Source: JAOTZA01 sp965224065 (GTDB lineage: Bacteria; Acidobacteriota; Thermoanaerobaculia; Multivoradales; JAHEKO01). From it: a stretch of 64,000 bases of DNA. The position numbers and the translations under genes are program-made. Position 1 is the stretch's first letter. The number at the start of each line of letters is the position of its first letter. Below are positions 1-8,578 of the stretch, piece after piece. The stretch covers positions 186,001 to 250,000 of the forward strand of contig CBDCYF010000005.1 of NCBI GenBank assembly GCA_965224065.1, read 5' to 3'. A model generated the notes under the pieces. The model searched no databases, was not told where the DNA came from, and saw only the letters and a list, made by a program, of their open reading frames with translations.

Positions 1-338
1 AAGCTCCCACGGCGCTGGCCTCGCGGGCGGCCGGTCTGCTCGATGAGGTCGGTCTGGCCGATCGTCAGGACCACCTGCCCGGGGAGCTTTCGGGCGGCGA
101 GCGCCAGCGTGTCGCGCTGTGCCGGGCGCTGCTTCTCGACCCACCGCTGCTGCTGGCCGACGAGCCGACCGGCAACCTCGACCCGGCGAGCGGCGAGCGA
201 GTCTTCGAACTCATGTTGGCGCTCCAGAAACGGCGTGGAACCACTGCTCTGGTGGTGACCCACAACCCGGATCTCGTCCGTCGCTGTGGTAGAATTTTGT
301 CTTTACAGAACGGGGTTTTACAGCGGCTGGACGCCTGA
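1..338 (+). CDS. lolD: ABC transporter ATP-binding protein, LolD-type (5' end missing)
   Basis: Only the C-terminal ~111 codons are in the window, read in frame 3 up to the TGA at 336-338. The visible part has the ABC signature LSGGERQRVALCRALL, a Walker B followed by the D-loop (LLLADEPTGNLD) and the switch histidine in VVTHN. The DEPTGNLD form is typical of the MacB/LolD/FtsE subfamily, which power lipoprotein release or other mechanotransmission transporters. Position directly upstream of clpC and bamA in an envelope gene run favours LolD, the ATPase that helps release lipoproteins from the inner membrane. MacB or FtsE-type alternatives cannot be excluded without the N-terminal half and the permease gene, which lie outside the window. 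Confidence 0.8.
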   Translation, partial: APTALASRAAGLLDEVGLADRQDHLPGELSGGERQRVALCRALLLDPPLLLADEPTGNLDPASGERVFELMLALQKRRGTTALVVTHNPDLVRRCGRILSLQNGVLQRLDA

Positions 339-376
339 GGCGACCTCGAAGTCAGCGACACAAAGAAGGCTCGGAA

Positions 377-2812
377 GTGTTCGAGAAGTACAACGAGAAG
401 GCGAGGCGGGCGCTCTTCTTTGCGCGCTACGAAGCCAGCAAGCTGGGCAGCCGGGTCATCGAGTCCGAGCACATCCTCCTGGGCATTCTCCGCGAGGGGG
501 AGGAGACCGTCACCGAGCTCCTGCAGCGCTTCGAGGCGCGGCCCGAGGAACTGCGCAGAGAGGTCGAGGGCGAGAGGATTTTTGTCGAGCGGATCTCGTC
601 GACCGCCGAACTGCCGCTGTCGGAGGAGTCCAAAAAGATCTTGGCCTATGCGGCACACGAAGCCGAGAGCATGTTGCACTCGACGGTGGGCTCCGAGCAT
701 CTTTTGATCGGCATCCTGCGGGTCGAGGGTTGTGTCGCCCGCCGGGTGCTCACACACCACGGGTTCGATCTGGCTGGAGTGCGGGACGAGGTCGCCTCGA
801 TCAATAAGGAGCGCGAGGCGACCCAACAGAAGCGCGAGCTGCCGTTTCTGTCAGAGTACAGCCGCGATCTGACGCAACTGGCCGAGCAGGCGGTCTTCGA
901 TCCGCTCATCGGGCGCGAGAACGAGGTCGAGCGCATCATCCAGATCCTGTCGCGGCGCACAAAAAACAACCCGATCCTGCTGGGTGAGCCCGGGGTCGGC
1001 AAGACGGCGATCGTCGAAGGCCTGGCTCAGCGAATCGTTGCCGGCAAGGTACCCACCTCGCTCGTCCAGAAAAGACTGGTGGCCCTGGACCTGTCACTGA
1101 TCGTGGCGGGGACAAAGTACCGCGGCCAGTTCGAAGAGCGGCTCAAGGGCATCCTCAAGGAGCTCAAGGAGAACCGCGACGTCATTGTCTTTGTGGATGA
1201 GATCCACTCGCTGATCGGGGCGGGTTCGGCCGAGGGCTCGCTCGACGCCGCCAACATTCTCAAACCGGCGCTGTCACGCGGCGAGGTCTCCTGCATCGGG
1301 GCGACGACCCTCAAGGAATACCGCAAGTACATCGAAAAGGACCGCTCGCTTTTGCGCCGCTTTCAGTCGATCCAGGTGGAGCCGCCGACCTCGGCGCAGA
1401 CGCTCGAAATTCTCGAAGGGGTCAAGGAGCGCTACGAGGCGTTCCACAAGGTCAGCTACAGCTCGGGCGCGCTGCGGGCCGCGATTTACCAGTCGGGGCG
1501 CTACATCCCCGACCGCCAGCAGCCCGACAAGGCGATCGACGTCATCGACGAGGCCGGCGCCAAGGTCAAGTTGAGGCGTGTGCGCGACACCCAAAACGTG
1601 CGCCGGCTCGAGGAAGAGATCGGCGATGTCGTGGCCGAGATGAAGACGGCGATCTCGGCAAAGGACTTTGAGCGCGCGGTCTATCTGCGCGAGAAGGAGA
1701 TCGATCTTCGCGACGATCTCGAGCGGGTTCGAGACGCCGCCGAAGAGACCGGTACGCTGACCGTCACCCAGCGAGACATCGAGGACGTGATCTCGTCGTG
1801 GACCGGGATCCCAGTCGCCAGCCTGCGTAGCGACGAGGCGGAGAAGCTGCTGCGAATGGAGGAGACCCTCGGTCGGTGGGTGGTCGGGCAGGACCACGCG
1901 CTCGAGTCGATCAGCCGCGCGATCCGTCGCTCCCGGCTGGGTGTCTCGAATCCGCAACGACCGGCGGGATCGTTTGTCTTTCTCGGGCCCTCGGGAGTGG
2001 GGAAGACCGAGACCGCGCGCCGGCTGGCTGAGTTTCTCTTTGGCAGCCAGCAGGCCCTGGTGCGCTTCGACATGAGTGAGTACATGGAGAAGCACGCGGT
2101 GTCGAAGATGATCGGCTCGCCGCCGGGCTATGTCGGGCACGACGAGGGCGGGCAGCTCACCGAGCGCATCCGCCGCCAGCCCTACTCGGTCGTCCTGTTC
2201 GACGAAATCGAAAAGGCGCACCCGGATCTCGCCAACTTGTTGCTGCAGATCCTCGAAGACGGCATGTTGACCGATGCCTACGGCAATCGTGTCGATTTCA
2301 AGAACACCATCGTGCTGATGACGTCGAATCTCGGCAGCAAGCTCGTCGTCAAGGGCGGTGGAATGGGGTTCGGCGGCGACAGCTCACAGGACTTCGAGCG
2401 TGTGCGCCAGGAGATCCTGGCCGAGCTCCGGCGGACCTTCAGCCCCGAGTTCATCAACCGCGTCGACGAGTTGATCGTGTTCAAACCACTGGGCGCGGAG
2501 ACACTGGCCAAAATTGTCGACATTCTCGTGGAGGAGGTCAACCAGACACTCGGTGAGCGCGGTTTGGCGGTGGAGCTCGACGACGGAGCCAAGGAGCTGC
2601 TGCTGGAAAAGGCGGGTCTGGACCCCTCGACCGGCGCGCGGCCGCTTCGGCGCGCTCTCCAGCGTCATGTCCAGGACCGCATCTCCGAGATCCTGCTGAC
2701 CGTCCCGGACGGCTCGGTGGGGACGGTGCGAGTGACGGCGGCCGACGGTGAGTTCAGCTTTTCGCATGGCGTGGCCGCGTCCAGGGAAACGGTCGCGGAG
2801 CCTCTGGCGTAG
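377..2812 (+). CDS. clpC: ATP-dependent Clp protease ATP-binding subunit ClpC
   Basis: AAA+ unfoldase of 811 aa that would feed substrates to ClpP in the cytoplasm. Two N-terminal Clp_N repeats occupy about residues 1-145. The first AAA module has Walker A GEPGVGKT near residue 203 and Walker B VIVFVDEIH near 270. A UVR-like segment (KDFERAVYLREKEIDLRDDL) lies near 435, and the second module has GPSGVGKT near 538. The UVR region and the overall length separate ClpC from ClpA (no UVR) and ClpB (long coiled-coil M domain). The start is GTG at 377, chosen because AGAAGG sits seven bases upstream and the N-terminus then aligns with the family (MFEKYNEKARRALFFARYEA). It begins 38 bp after lolD. 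No mcsAB adaptor genes are in the window. Confidence 0.95.
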   Translation: MFEKYNEKARRALFFARYEASKLGSRVIESEHILLGILREGEETVTELLQRFEARPEELRREVEGERIFVERISSTAELPLSEESKKILAYAAHEAESMLHSTVGSEHLLIGILRVEGCVARRVLTHHGFDLAGVRDEVASINKEREATQQKRELPFLSEYSRDLTQLAEQAVFDPLIGRENEVERIIQILSRRTKNNPILLGEPGVGKTAIVEGLAQRIVAGKVPTSLVQKRLVALDLSLIVAGTKYRGQFEERLKGILKELKENRDVIVFVDEIHSLIGAGSAEGSLDAANILKPALSRGEVSCIGATTLKEYRKYIEKDRSLLRRFQSIQVEPPTSAQTLEILEGVKERYEAFHKVSYSSGALRAAIYQSGRYIPDRQQPDKAIDVIDEAGAKVKLRRVRDTQNVRRLEEEIGDVVAEMKTAISAKDFERAVYLREKEIDLRDDLERVRDAAEETGTLTVTQRDIEDVISSWTGIPVASLRSDEAEKLLRMEETLGRWVVGQDHALESISRAIRRSRLGVSNPQRPAGSFVFLGPSGVGKTETARRLAEFLFGSQQALVRFDMSEYMEKHAVSKMIGSPPGYVGHDEGGQLTERIRRQPYSVVLFDEIEKAHPDLANLLLQILEDGMLTDAYGNRVDFKNTIVLMTSNLGSKLVVKGGGMGFGGDSSQDFERVRQEILAELRRTFSPEFINRVDELIVFKPLGAETLAKIVDILVEEVNQTLGERGLAVELDDGAKELLLEKAGLDPSTGARPLRRALQRHVQDRISEILLTVPDGSVGTVRVTAADGEFSFSHGVAASRETVAEPLA

Positions 2813-2963
2813 CACGGATCTTGCACACCTGCCTGAGAACAGCCCGCGGTGGCCGACGGACCGGCCGCTAATGGGACGGAGGCGGTTCGCGGGCACGTCA
2901 TCGCGACACGCCGCCACGGCTTTTCGGCCCAAATCCAGCAAGACACACCCGGCAAGACACACG

Positions 2964-5336
2964 ATGAGACCGAGCCTCAAGAATTCCGTCGCTTCCGCGG
3001 TCCTGGCGCTGGTGTGCACCCCGGTGGTGGCGCAGGGCTTGGCGGGTCAGCGGATTCAAGCCATTGAATTCGAGGGCCTGCGCGCCCTGGCGGCCGAGAC
3101 CGTCGAGTTTTACCTCGGCATCGAGCGGGGCGCGGTATACGAGCCGTTCTCGCTCAATCAGAACTTGCGCCGGCTGTGGGAACGGGAGCTGATCGACGAC
3201 ATCGAGGTCGAGGCCATCGGGGTCCAGGACGGGGTCAAGCTGGTGGTCCGTGTCACCGAGAGGCCGCTACTGCGCTCGATCGAGTACATCGGGCTCAAGC
3301 GGCTCGACCGCAACGACATCATCGACCGCATCGCCGAGGACCGATTGCAGGTGCGCGAGGGCGACGCGCTCAATCTGGGTGACATCCGGCGATTGCAGCG
3401 GTCGATCGAGGCCTTGTATCGCGAGAAGGGTTTCCGCCTGGCCCGCGCCCAGTACCAGGTCGAGGCGGTCTCCCCCGGGGAGCGAACGGTGACTTTCACG
3501 ATCGACGAGGGCGACAAGGTGCGGATCGCCGAGATCGATTTCGAGGGCAACACCGTTTTTGGCGACCGGCGTCTCCGATGGTCGATGAAAAAGACCAAGG
3601 AGTCCGGGATCCTCTCGAAGCTCACCAAAAAGGATGTCTTTAACCCCGCGACCCTCGACGAGGATCTGGACAAGATCCGCGAGCTCTATCACAACGCGGG
3701 CTACAAAAACGTCGTACTCGGCGACCCCAAGACCGAGGTGCGAGCGACCAAGCCCGGCGCGCCGACGGTGGAGCAGCAACGGCGCCGGCTTTTTGTCACC
3801 GTGCCGGTCGAAGAGGGGGGACGCTGGACTCTCGGAGAGATCACCGTCACCGGCAACGACACGTTCAACGCCGAACTGCTGCTGGCGCAGTTCGAAAAGC
3901 CCAGCGGCGGTTGGTTGCGGGCGGATGTCATCGACAAGGGAATCGAGACCATCAACGACGTCTACCAGAACACCGGGCACCTGTTCGCCCAGGTTCAATC
4001 CGAGGTGATCGAGAGAGACGACCAGGTGGCCGACGTCAACGTGATCGTGGAAGAGGGAGATCAATATTCCATCGGCCGGATCGATTTCAAGGGCAATCGG
4101 ACCACACGCGACAAGGTGATTCGGCGCGAGCTGGCCATCCAGGAGGGGATGGTGCTCAACTCGGGTGCGCTCCGCAACAGCCTGCTGCGTGTCCAGCAGT
4201 TGGAGTTTTTTAAGGTGGACGAGTCGGACCCGGTGGCCTTCGAGTTCGACAACGAGAAAAAGCTCGTCGATTTGACCATCAAGGGCGACGAGGGCGACCG
4301 GACCGAGATGCAGTTTGGCGCCGGGTTCAGCGAAGTCGATGGTTTTTTTGGGCAGTTTCAGTTCCGTTCGCGGAATTTCCTCGGTCGCGGCGAGACCCTG
4401 GGGGTCTCGCTGCAGTCCGGGCGCCGTCAGGACATCTTCGACCTGTCCTATTCGGTACCGTGGTTTCTGGACCGGCCACAAAACGCCGGGGTCCAGATCT
4501 TCAGCCGCGAGCTCGACTTCGAGCTGTTTGACGGTCAGCGGATCCGCCAGGACACCAAGGGCGCCACGCTGACGTACGGACGCCGCTTGGCGCTCTTTAG
4601 CAATCTGTCGTTCTCGTACAGCTTTTTCGAGTCCCGGGACCAGCGGCAGGTCCTGTCTCCCATCGACGGCACTCTCGTCGATCAGGACTTGAGCCGCGAC
4701 GTGGCCTCGATCCGGCTGGCCTACGGCTTTGACCGCCGCGACAGCCGTCTCCAGCCCACCCAGGGAATGCAATACACCGCCAGCGTGGACTACACCGGCG
4801 GCGTTCTGGGCGGAGACACGTCCTATATTCGGCCGCGCGCAACCTTCAGTCTGTTCAAACCGCTGACCCGCGGCGCCCAGATCAGCACGGTCGGCGCCAT
4901 CAACATCGAGGCGGGCGTGATCGAGCCTTTCAACGGCCGGGAGCTGTTCTTTCTGGACCGTTTCTATCTCGGCGGAGAGAACTCCATGAGGGGGTTCCGG
5001 TTCCGCTCGATCTGGGTTCGCGACGAGCAGGGGAGAACGGTCACCGATGAGACCGGGTTTCCGCTCGGCGGCGACTCCTTTGTCCAGCTCAACCTCGAAT
5101 ACCAACTTCTCTTCGGTGGTCCGTTCCGCCTGGTTGCTTTCGGCGATGTCGGCAACGTTTTTGTCGACGAACAGTCCATCGATCTCAGCTCGTTTCGCTA
5201 TTCCACCGGGCTCGAGCTGAGGGTCCTGGTGCCGATCTTTGGCGCGCCGTTGAGGTTTATCTGGGCGACCAACCCGGATCCTCTCGACGACGACCGCTTC
5301 GACAGCTTCCAGTTCAGCGTCGGCACGACCTTCTAA
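2964..5336 (+). CDS. bamA: outer membrane protein assembly factor BamA
   Basis: Omp85-family beta-barrel insertase of 790 aa that folds outer-membrane proteins. From ATG 2964 there is a signal peptide (MRPSLKNSVASAVLALVCTP, cleavage after VVAQ), then successive POTRA domains to about residue 420 (IEFEGLRALAAETVEFYLGI starts POTRA1; IDFKGNRTTRDKVIRREL starts the last), then the 16-strand barrel. The barrel carries the GENSMRGFRFRSIW segment (VRGF/Y motif of loop 6), and the C-terminus ends in Phe (FSVGTTF), as expected for BamA recognition. A longer reading frame opens upstream at 2748, but it overlaps clpC and would destroy the signal peptide, so 2964 is preferred. No clear Shine-Dalgarno is visible. 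skp follows 53 bp downstream, the usual bamA-skp order. Confidence 0.95.
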   Translation: MRPSLKNSVASAVLALVCTPVVAQGLAGQRIQAIEFEGLRALAAETVEFYLGIERGAVYEPFSLNQNLRRLWERELIDDIEVEAIGVQDGVKLVVRVTERPLLRSIEYIGLKRLDRNDIIDRIAEDRLQVREGDALNLGDIRRLQRSIEALYREKGFRLARAQYQVEAVSPGERTVTFTIDEGDKVRIAEIDFEGNTVFGDRRLRWSMKKTKESGILSKLTKKDVFNPATLDEDLDKIRELYHNAGYKNVVLGDPKTEVRATKPGAPTVEQQRRRLFVTVPVEEGGRWTLGEITVTGNDTFNAELLLAQFEKPSGGWLRADVIDKGIETINDVYQNTGHLFAQVQSEVIERDDQVADVNVIVEEGDQYSIGRIDFKGNRTTRDKVIRRELAIQEGMVLNSGALRNSLLRVQQLEFFKVDESDPVAFEFDNEKKLVDLTIKGDEGDRTEMQFGAGFSEVDGFFGQFQFRSRNFLGRGETLGVSLQSGRRQDIFDLSYSVPWFLDRPQNAGVQIFSRELDFELFDGQRIRQDTKGATLTYGRRLALFSNLSFSYSFFESRDQRQVLSPIDGTLVDQDLSRDVASIRLAYGFDRRDSRLQPTQGMQYTASVDYTGGVLGGDTSYIRPRATFSLFKPLTRGAQISTVGAINIEAGVIEPFNGRELFFLDRFYLGGENSMRGFRFRSIWVRDEQGRTVTDETGFPLGGDSFVQLNLEYQLLFGGPFRLVAFGDVGNVFVDEQSIDLSSFRYSTGLELRVLVPIFGAPLRFIWATNPDPLDDDRFDSFQFSVGTTF

Positions 5337-5389
5337 TCCGACTCCCCGCGAGTCGCCCGTCTGTTTTCACCAACAGGAGTATTACCGTC

Positions 5390-5980
5390 ATGTCTCGATC
5401 CATACGCCCTTCGATCGTCCGTTCTCTGGTTCTCACCGGTCTCCTGTTGACCGGCGCCGAAGTCGCCGGTGCCCAACAAGCGGTGGCCCCCGCAACCGAC
5501 GTTCCGGCCACGGTGTCCGCCGGCACCGCCGGCAAGATCGGTGTCATCGACATCGGCCGGCTCATGCAGGAGTCCGCCACCGGGCGCCAGGCGCTGAGCT
5601 CGCTGCAAGACCTTCAAAACCGCAAGAAGACCGGGATGGACACCCTGGCCGCCGAGGCCAAGGAGCTCCAAGCCAAGGTTCAGGAGAGCGAGCTGACGCT
5701 GGCCGAGGACAAGATGATCGAGCTGCGCAAACAGCTCGAGGACAAGATGATCGAGATCCAGCGGTTCCAGACCGACGGCCAGCGCGAGTTGGACAAGGCC
5801 CAGCAGGAGGCCTTTGCGGCGATCCAGAAAAAGGTGTTCCCGATCATCAACGAAGTCGGGCGCGAAGGCTCCTTTACCCTGATCTTCCGCAAGTTCGAGA
5901 GCGGTCTGATCTTTGCCGTCGATGAGGTCGACATCACCGATCGGGTCATCGCGCGGCTGGATCTGACGGCCGAGAGCTAG
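5390..5980 (+). CDS. skp: OmpH/Skp family periplasmic chaperone
   Basis: 196-aa periplasmic holdase for unfolded outer-membrane proteins. A signal peptide covers about residues 1-28 (hydrophobic LVLTGLLLTG, cleavage near VAGAQQ). The mature protein starts the Skp domain with GKIGVIDIGRLMQESATGRQ, followed by a long charged amphipathic coiled coil (about 65-150), as in the tentacles of the Skp trimer, and a C-terminal strand (FTLIFRKFESGLIFAVDEVD). AGGAG lies ten bases before ATG 5390. The gene sits between bamA and fabZ, where many Gram-negatives also have lpxD; lpxD is absent here. The stop codon TAG is part of the terminal CTAG of an inverted-repeat element that begins at 5977. Confidence 0.9.
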   Translation: MSRSIRPSIVRSLVLTGLLLTGAEVAGAQQAVAPATDVPATVSAGTAGKIGVIDIGRLMQESATGRQALSSLQDLQNRKKTGMDTLAAEAKELQAKVQESELTLAEDKMIELRKQLEDKMIEIQRFQTDGQRELDKAQQEAFAAIQKKVFPIINEVGREGSFTLIFRKFESGLIFAVDEVDITDRVIARLDLTAES

Positions 5981-6159
5981 CCTGATTTTCTCGCCAGGGT
6001 TCGAGTCAGCAGGTCGCAACTGCCGGAAGATACAAGGCTTGCGACCGAGGGCGACGCAGGCGTAGCCGTAGCTACGTCGAGGAGCTCGAGAGAGCATAAC
6101 GAAGTAGATTCCGGTAGTTGCGACCTGCTGGACGGAGGCTGGTGAGAAGGTCAGGCTAG
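5977..6159. repeat. 183-bp imperfect palindromic element with CTAG ends
   Basis: The first ~52 bases (CTAGCCTGATTTTCTCGCC...) and the last ~51 bases are imperfect reverse complements; the last arm read backwards is CTAGCCTGACCTTCTCACC.... Both arms contain a perfectly matched core, CAGCAGGTCGCAACT. The centre holds the palindrome CGTAGCTACG. The element overlaps the skp stop codon and fills most of the 353-bp gap before fabZ. It has no plausible coding content. By structure it resembles a MITE- or REP-like extragenic palindrome, or a large RNA hairpin. A shorter element with the same ends (CTAGCCYGA...TCAGRCTAG) occurs at 30577. Confidence 0.8.
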
Positions 6160-6333
6160 CCCGCCGGTCGACAAGCCGGGCCGGATCGGCCAGAATCGTG
6201 CCCCTGGCAAAGCCGGCCCCGTTCGGGGCGCGGACCGGTCCGTGCGGCCCCACGCGCGCGGGCGTGGGGCTGTGCCGATACGTCAGAAACCACCGCGAGT
6301 CGATATCCAACCAATAGAGCGGAGAGACACCGA
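6160..6333. promoter_or_regulatory. GC-rich hairpin leader before fabZ
   Basis: This rest of the skp-fabZ gap has no gene. It contains a strong hairpin at 6247-6270 with a perfect 9-bp stem (GCCCCACGC / GCGTGGGGC, six-base loop). A smaller one lies at 6216-6229 (GCCCCG / CGGGGC), and a GGACCGGTCC palindrome follows it. No T-tract follows, so an intrinsic terminator is doubtful; an attenuator, mRNA stabiliser or Rho-related pause are alternatives. The fabZ Shine-Dalgarno GGAGAG is at 6321-6326. Confidence 0.45.
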
Positions 6334-6783
6334 GTGAGTCAGGAAGAGCAAGAGCGCGGGATCGACTGGATTCTCTCCGTCCTGCCACATCGCTACCCGT
6401 TTCTGCTGGTGGATCGCGTACACGAGATGGAGCCCGGTGTCCGCCTCAGGGCGTCCAAGAACGTGACCATCAACGAGCCGTTTTTCGAGGGGCATTTTCC
6501 CGCCCGACCGGTGATGCCGGGTGTTTTGCTGATCGAGGGCATGGCCCAGGCCGCCGGGATCCTGGTCATCCACGATCGCCCCGAGCGGGATTCCCAGCTC
6601 ATCTACCTCACCGGGGTCGAAAACGCGCGGTTTCGCCGGCCGGTGGTGCCGGGCGACCGGGTCTTTTTCGAGGTGGAGATTTTGAAGCTCCGGCGCAATT
6701 TTTCCAAGATCGGCGCCCGGGCCCTGGTCGATGGGGAACTGGCGGCGGAGGCCGTTCTGCTGTCGGCCATGGTCGCTCGCTAA
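6334..6783 (+). CDS. fabZ: 3-hydroxyacyl-ACP dehydratase FabZ
   Basis: 149-aa hot-dog-fold enzyme that dehydrates 3-hydroxyacyl-ACP in fatty-acid elongation and competes with LpxA for 3-hydroxyacyl-ACP. The family hallmarks are present: HRYPFLLVDRV near residue 19, the active-site helix with the catalytic His in GHFPARPVMPGVL, and the catalytic Glu in LLIEGMAQAAG. The length is typical. The start is GTG 6334, supported by GGAGAG seven bases upstream; the first residues (MSQEEQERGIDWILSVLPHR) fit the family. lpxA begins 18 bp downstream, a conserved pairing in lipid A gene clusters. Confidence 0.95.
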   Translation: MSQEEQERGIDWILSVLPHRYPFLLVDRVHEMEPGVRLRASKNVTINEPFFEGHFPARPVMPGVLLIEGMAQAAGILVIHDRPERDSQLIYLTGVENARFRRPVVPGDRVFFEVEILKLRRNFSKIGARALVDGELAAEAVLLSAMVAR

Positions 6784-6801
6784 ATGGTAGCTCGCTGAGG
6801 C

Positions 6802-7617
6802 ATGGGCGCCGGTATTCATCCAAGCGCGATCGTCGATCCCGGGGCGAAGCTGGCCGACGGAGTGGTCGTCGGACCCTACGCCGTGATCGGGCCCGACGTC
6901 GAGATCGGTCGCGGAAGCGAGATCGGTGCCGGCGCCCAGATCGCCCGTTGGACCCGGTTGGGTGAGGACAACCGCGTCTTTGCCAACGCCTGTATCGGCT
7001 TCGACCCGCAGGATCTCAAATACGAGGGCGAGGAGACCGTGCTCGAGGTCGGGGACCGCAACCATTTCCGCGAGTTCTGCACGGTTCATCGCGGTACGGG
7101 CAAGGGGGGCGGCACGACGACGATCGGTAGCGACAACCTGTTTATGGCCTATTCGCACGTCGCGCACGATTGCCATGTCGGGAACCGAACCGTGTTCGCC
7201 AACGCAGGAACCCTTGCCGGTCACGTCGAAGTCGGGGACGACTCGACTGTCGGGGCCTTCTCGGCAGTGCATCAGTTCTGCCGGGTCGGACGCCACGCCT
7301 ACATCGGCGGCTACTCGGTGATCACTCGGGACGTGTTGCCGTTTATGAAGACCGTCGGCATCAAGCCCGCCTGTCTGGGTCTCAACACCATCGGCCTGCA
7401 ACGCCATGGTTTGAGCGACGAGACGATTGCCCAGCTCGAATCCGCCGCGCGGATCCTGATGCGCTCGGGTCTCAACACCAGCCAGGCGCTCGAACGGATG
7501 GGAAACGAGCTCGGGGGGACACCGGAGGTCGAGGACCTGATCGAGTTTGTGCGTTCGTCCGAGCGGGGAGTCATCAAGCAGCTCCCCGGTCGCCGCGGTG
7601 GTCGCGGGGGAGAGTAA
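6802..7617 (+). CDS. lpxA: acyl-ACP--UDP-N-acetylglucosamine O-acyltransferase LpxA
   Basis: 271-aa cytoplasmic trimeric left-handed beta-helix enzyme that catalyses the first step of lipid A synthesis. Hexapeptide repeats run from about residue 5 to 180. The catalytic His is H122 in SHVAHDCHVGN, matching H125 of E. coli, and HQFCRVGRHAYIGG marks the last coils. The C-terminal helical domain begins near residue 190 (GLNTIGLQRHGLS). The neighbouring downstream gene is a Gfo/Idh oxidoreductase instead of lpxB. That matches lpxA-gnnA arrangements in bacteria that use the 3-amino sugar UDP-GlcNAc3N as acyl acceptor, so substrate preference here may be amide rather than ester linkage. This is inference from context. 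Confidence 0.94.
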   Translation: MGAGIHPSAIVDPGAKLADGVVVGPYAVIGPDVEIGRGSEIGAGAQIARWTRLGEDNRVFANACIGFDPQDLKYEGEETVLEVGDRNHFREFCTVHRGTGKGGGTTTIGSDNLFMAYSHVAHDCHVGNRTVFANAGTLAGHVEVGDDSTVGAFSAVHQFCRVGRHAYIGGYSVITRDVLPFMKTVGIKPACLGLNTIGLQRHGLSDETIAQLESAARILMRSGLNTSQALERMGNELGGTPEVEDLIEFVRSSERGVIKQLPGRRGGRGGE

Positions 7618-7619
7618 CC

Positions 7620-8537
7620 TTGACGACTCGAGTCGGCGTGGTCGGCGCGGGTGCTCTCGGTCAGCATCACGTGCGTATTCTGAGCGAGCTGCCGGAAGTG
7701 GAGCTCGTAGGCGTGTTCGATCTCGCCCCCGAGCGCTCGCAGGAAATGGCGGAACGATTCGGCTGCCCGGTGGCGAACACCCTCGACGAGCTGTCGGAGA
7801 GCGTCGAGGCCGCGGTGGTGGCGGTACCGACCGTCGATCACGCCACCGTCGGGTGTCGGCTCCTCGAACGAGGGATCCATGTCCTGGTGGAAAAGCCGAT
7901 CGCAGACAATGAAGAGGGGGCACGGGCGTTGATCGCGGCGGCTGGCGACAGAGTGCTGGCGGTCGGCCACGTCGAGTTCTTCAACCCAGCGGTTCAGGCC
8001 CTGCTGGCTCTCGACCTGGCTCCGGGGTTTGTCGAGGTCCACCGCATGGGTGTGTTCTCGCCCCGCAGCCTCGACATCGACGTGGTCCTGGATCTGATGA
8101 TCCACGATCTCCAGATCTTGCAGGCCCTCGACCCGAGCGAGATCCGGACCGTACACGCCGTCGGTGTCCGGGTGCTGAGCGAGAAGATCGACATTGCCAG
8201 CGTACGGCTCGAGCTGGCGTCCGGGTGTGTCGCCAACCTCACCGCGTCGCGGGTCTCGGCGGAGAAGATCAGAAAGCTACGGGTCTTCGCCCCACCCGGC
8301 TACTACTCGCTCGATTATCAGAGCCAGGAAGTCAAGGGGTTCCGTCTCGACGGAGCGGGTGCCGAGCGCCGACTGACGCAACAGGATCTCTCGGCGCCGC
8401 CGGCCGAGCCCCTCAGACGGGAACTGGAGCATTTTCTCGCCGCGTGTCGTGGGGAGGATGTGCCGCTGGTCGACGGACGGCAGGCTTACCGCGCTCTCGA
8501 GACCGCGCACCGCGTGCTGGAGCAGATGGCGGCCTAA
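7620..8537 (+). CDS. Gfo/Idh/MocA family oxidoreductase, GnnA-like candidate
   Basis: 305-aa NAD(P)-dependent sugar oxidoreductase. The Rossmann motif GVVGAGALGQHHVRIL is at the N-terminus and the family motif EKPIADNEEGARALI (EKP) near residue 90. It continues with the C-terminal Gfo/Idh domain, including DVVLDLMIHDLQIL with the conserved D..HD. The start is TTG 7620, three bases after the lpxA stop, with GGGGGAGAG just upstream; the longer upstream reading frame runs inside lpxA and is not credible. In Acidithiobacillus and several other phyla an oxidoreductase of this family next to lpxA (GnnA) oxidises the 3-OH of UDP-GlcNAc before transamination. The partner aminotransferase GnnB is not in the window, so the role is a candidate assignment. 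Confidence 0.8.
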   Translation: MTTRVGVVGAGALGQHHVRILSELPEVELVGVFDLAPERSQEMAERFGCPVANTLDELSESVEAAVVAVPTVDHATVGCRLLERGIHVLVEKPIADNEEGARALIAAAGDRVLAVGHVEFFNPAVQALLALDLAPGFVEVHRMGVFSPRSLDIDVVLDLMIHDLQILQALDPSEIRTVHAVGVRVLSEKIDIASVRLELASGCVANLTASRVSAEKIRKLRVFAPPGYYSLDYQSQEVKGFRLDGAGAERRLTQQDLSAPPAEPLRRELEHFLAACRGEDVPLVDGRQAYRALETAHRVLEQMAA

Positions 8538-8578
8538 CAGCCGCCGGGACGATTGCCACGGGCTGCCAGGAGGATTGA

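Noticed and set aside
3267..5105. 612-codon minus-strand open frame opposite bamA
   Set aside because: It lies entirely within bamA, has no family-like motifs and its composition is the mirror of the GC-rich coding strand. Similar shadows lie opposite guaA (19745-21235) and the MoxR gene (42025-43560).
5333..6388. 351-codon minus-strand open frame across skp and the palindromic element
   Set aside because: It has no domain motifs; it reads through the inverted repeat and the skp shadow, so it is an artefact of the repeat.
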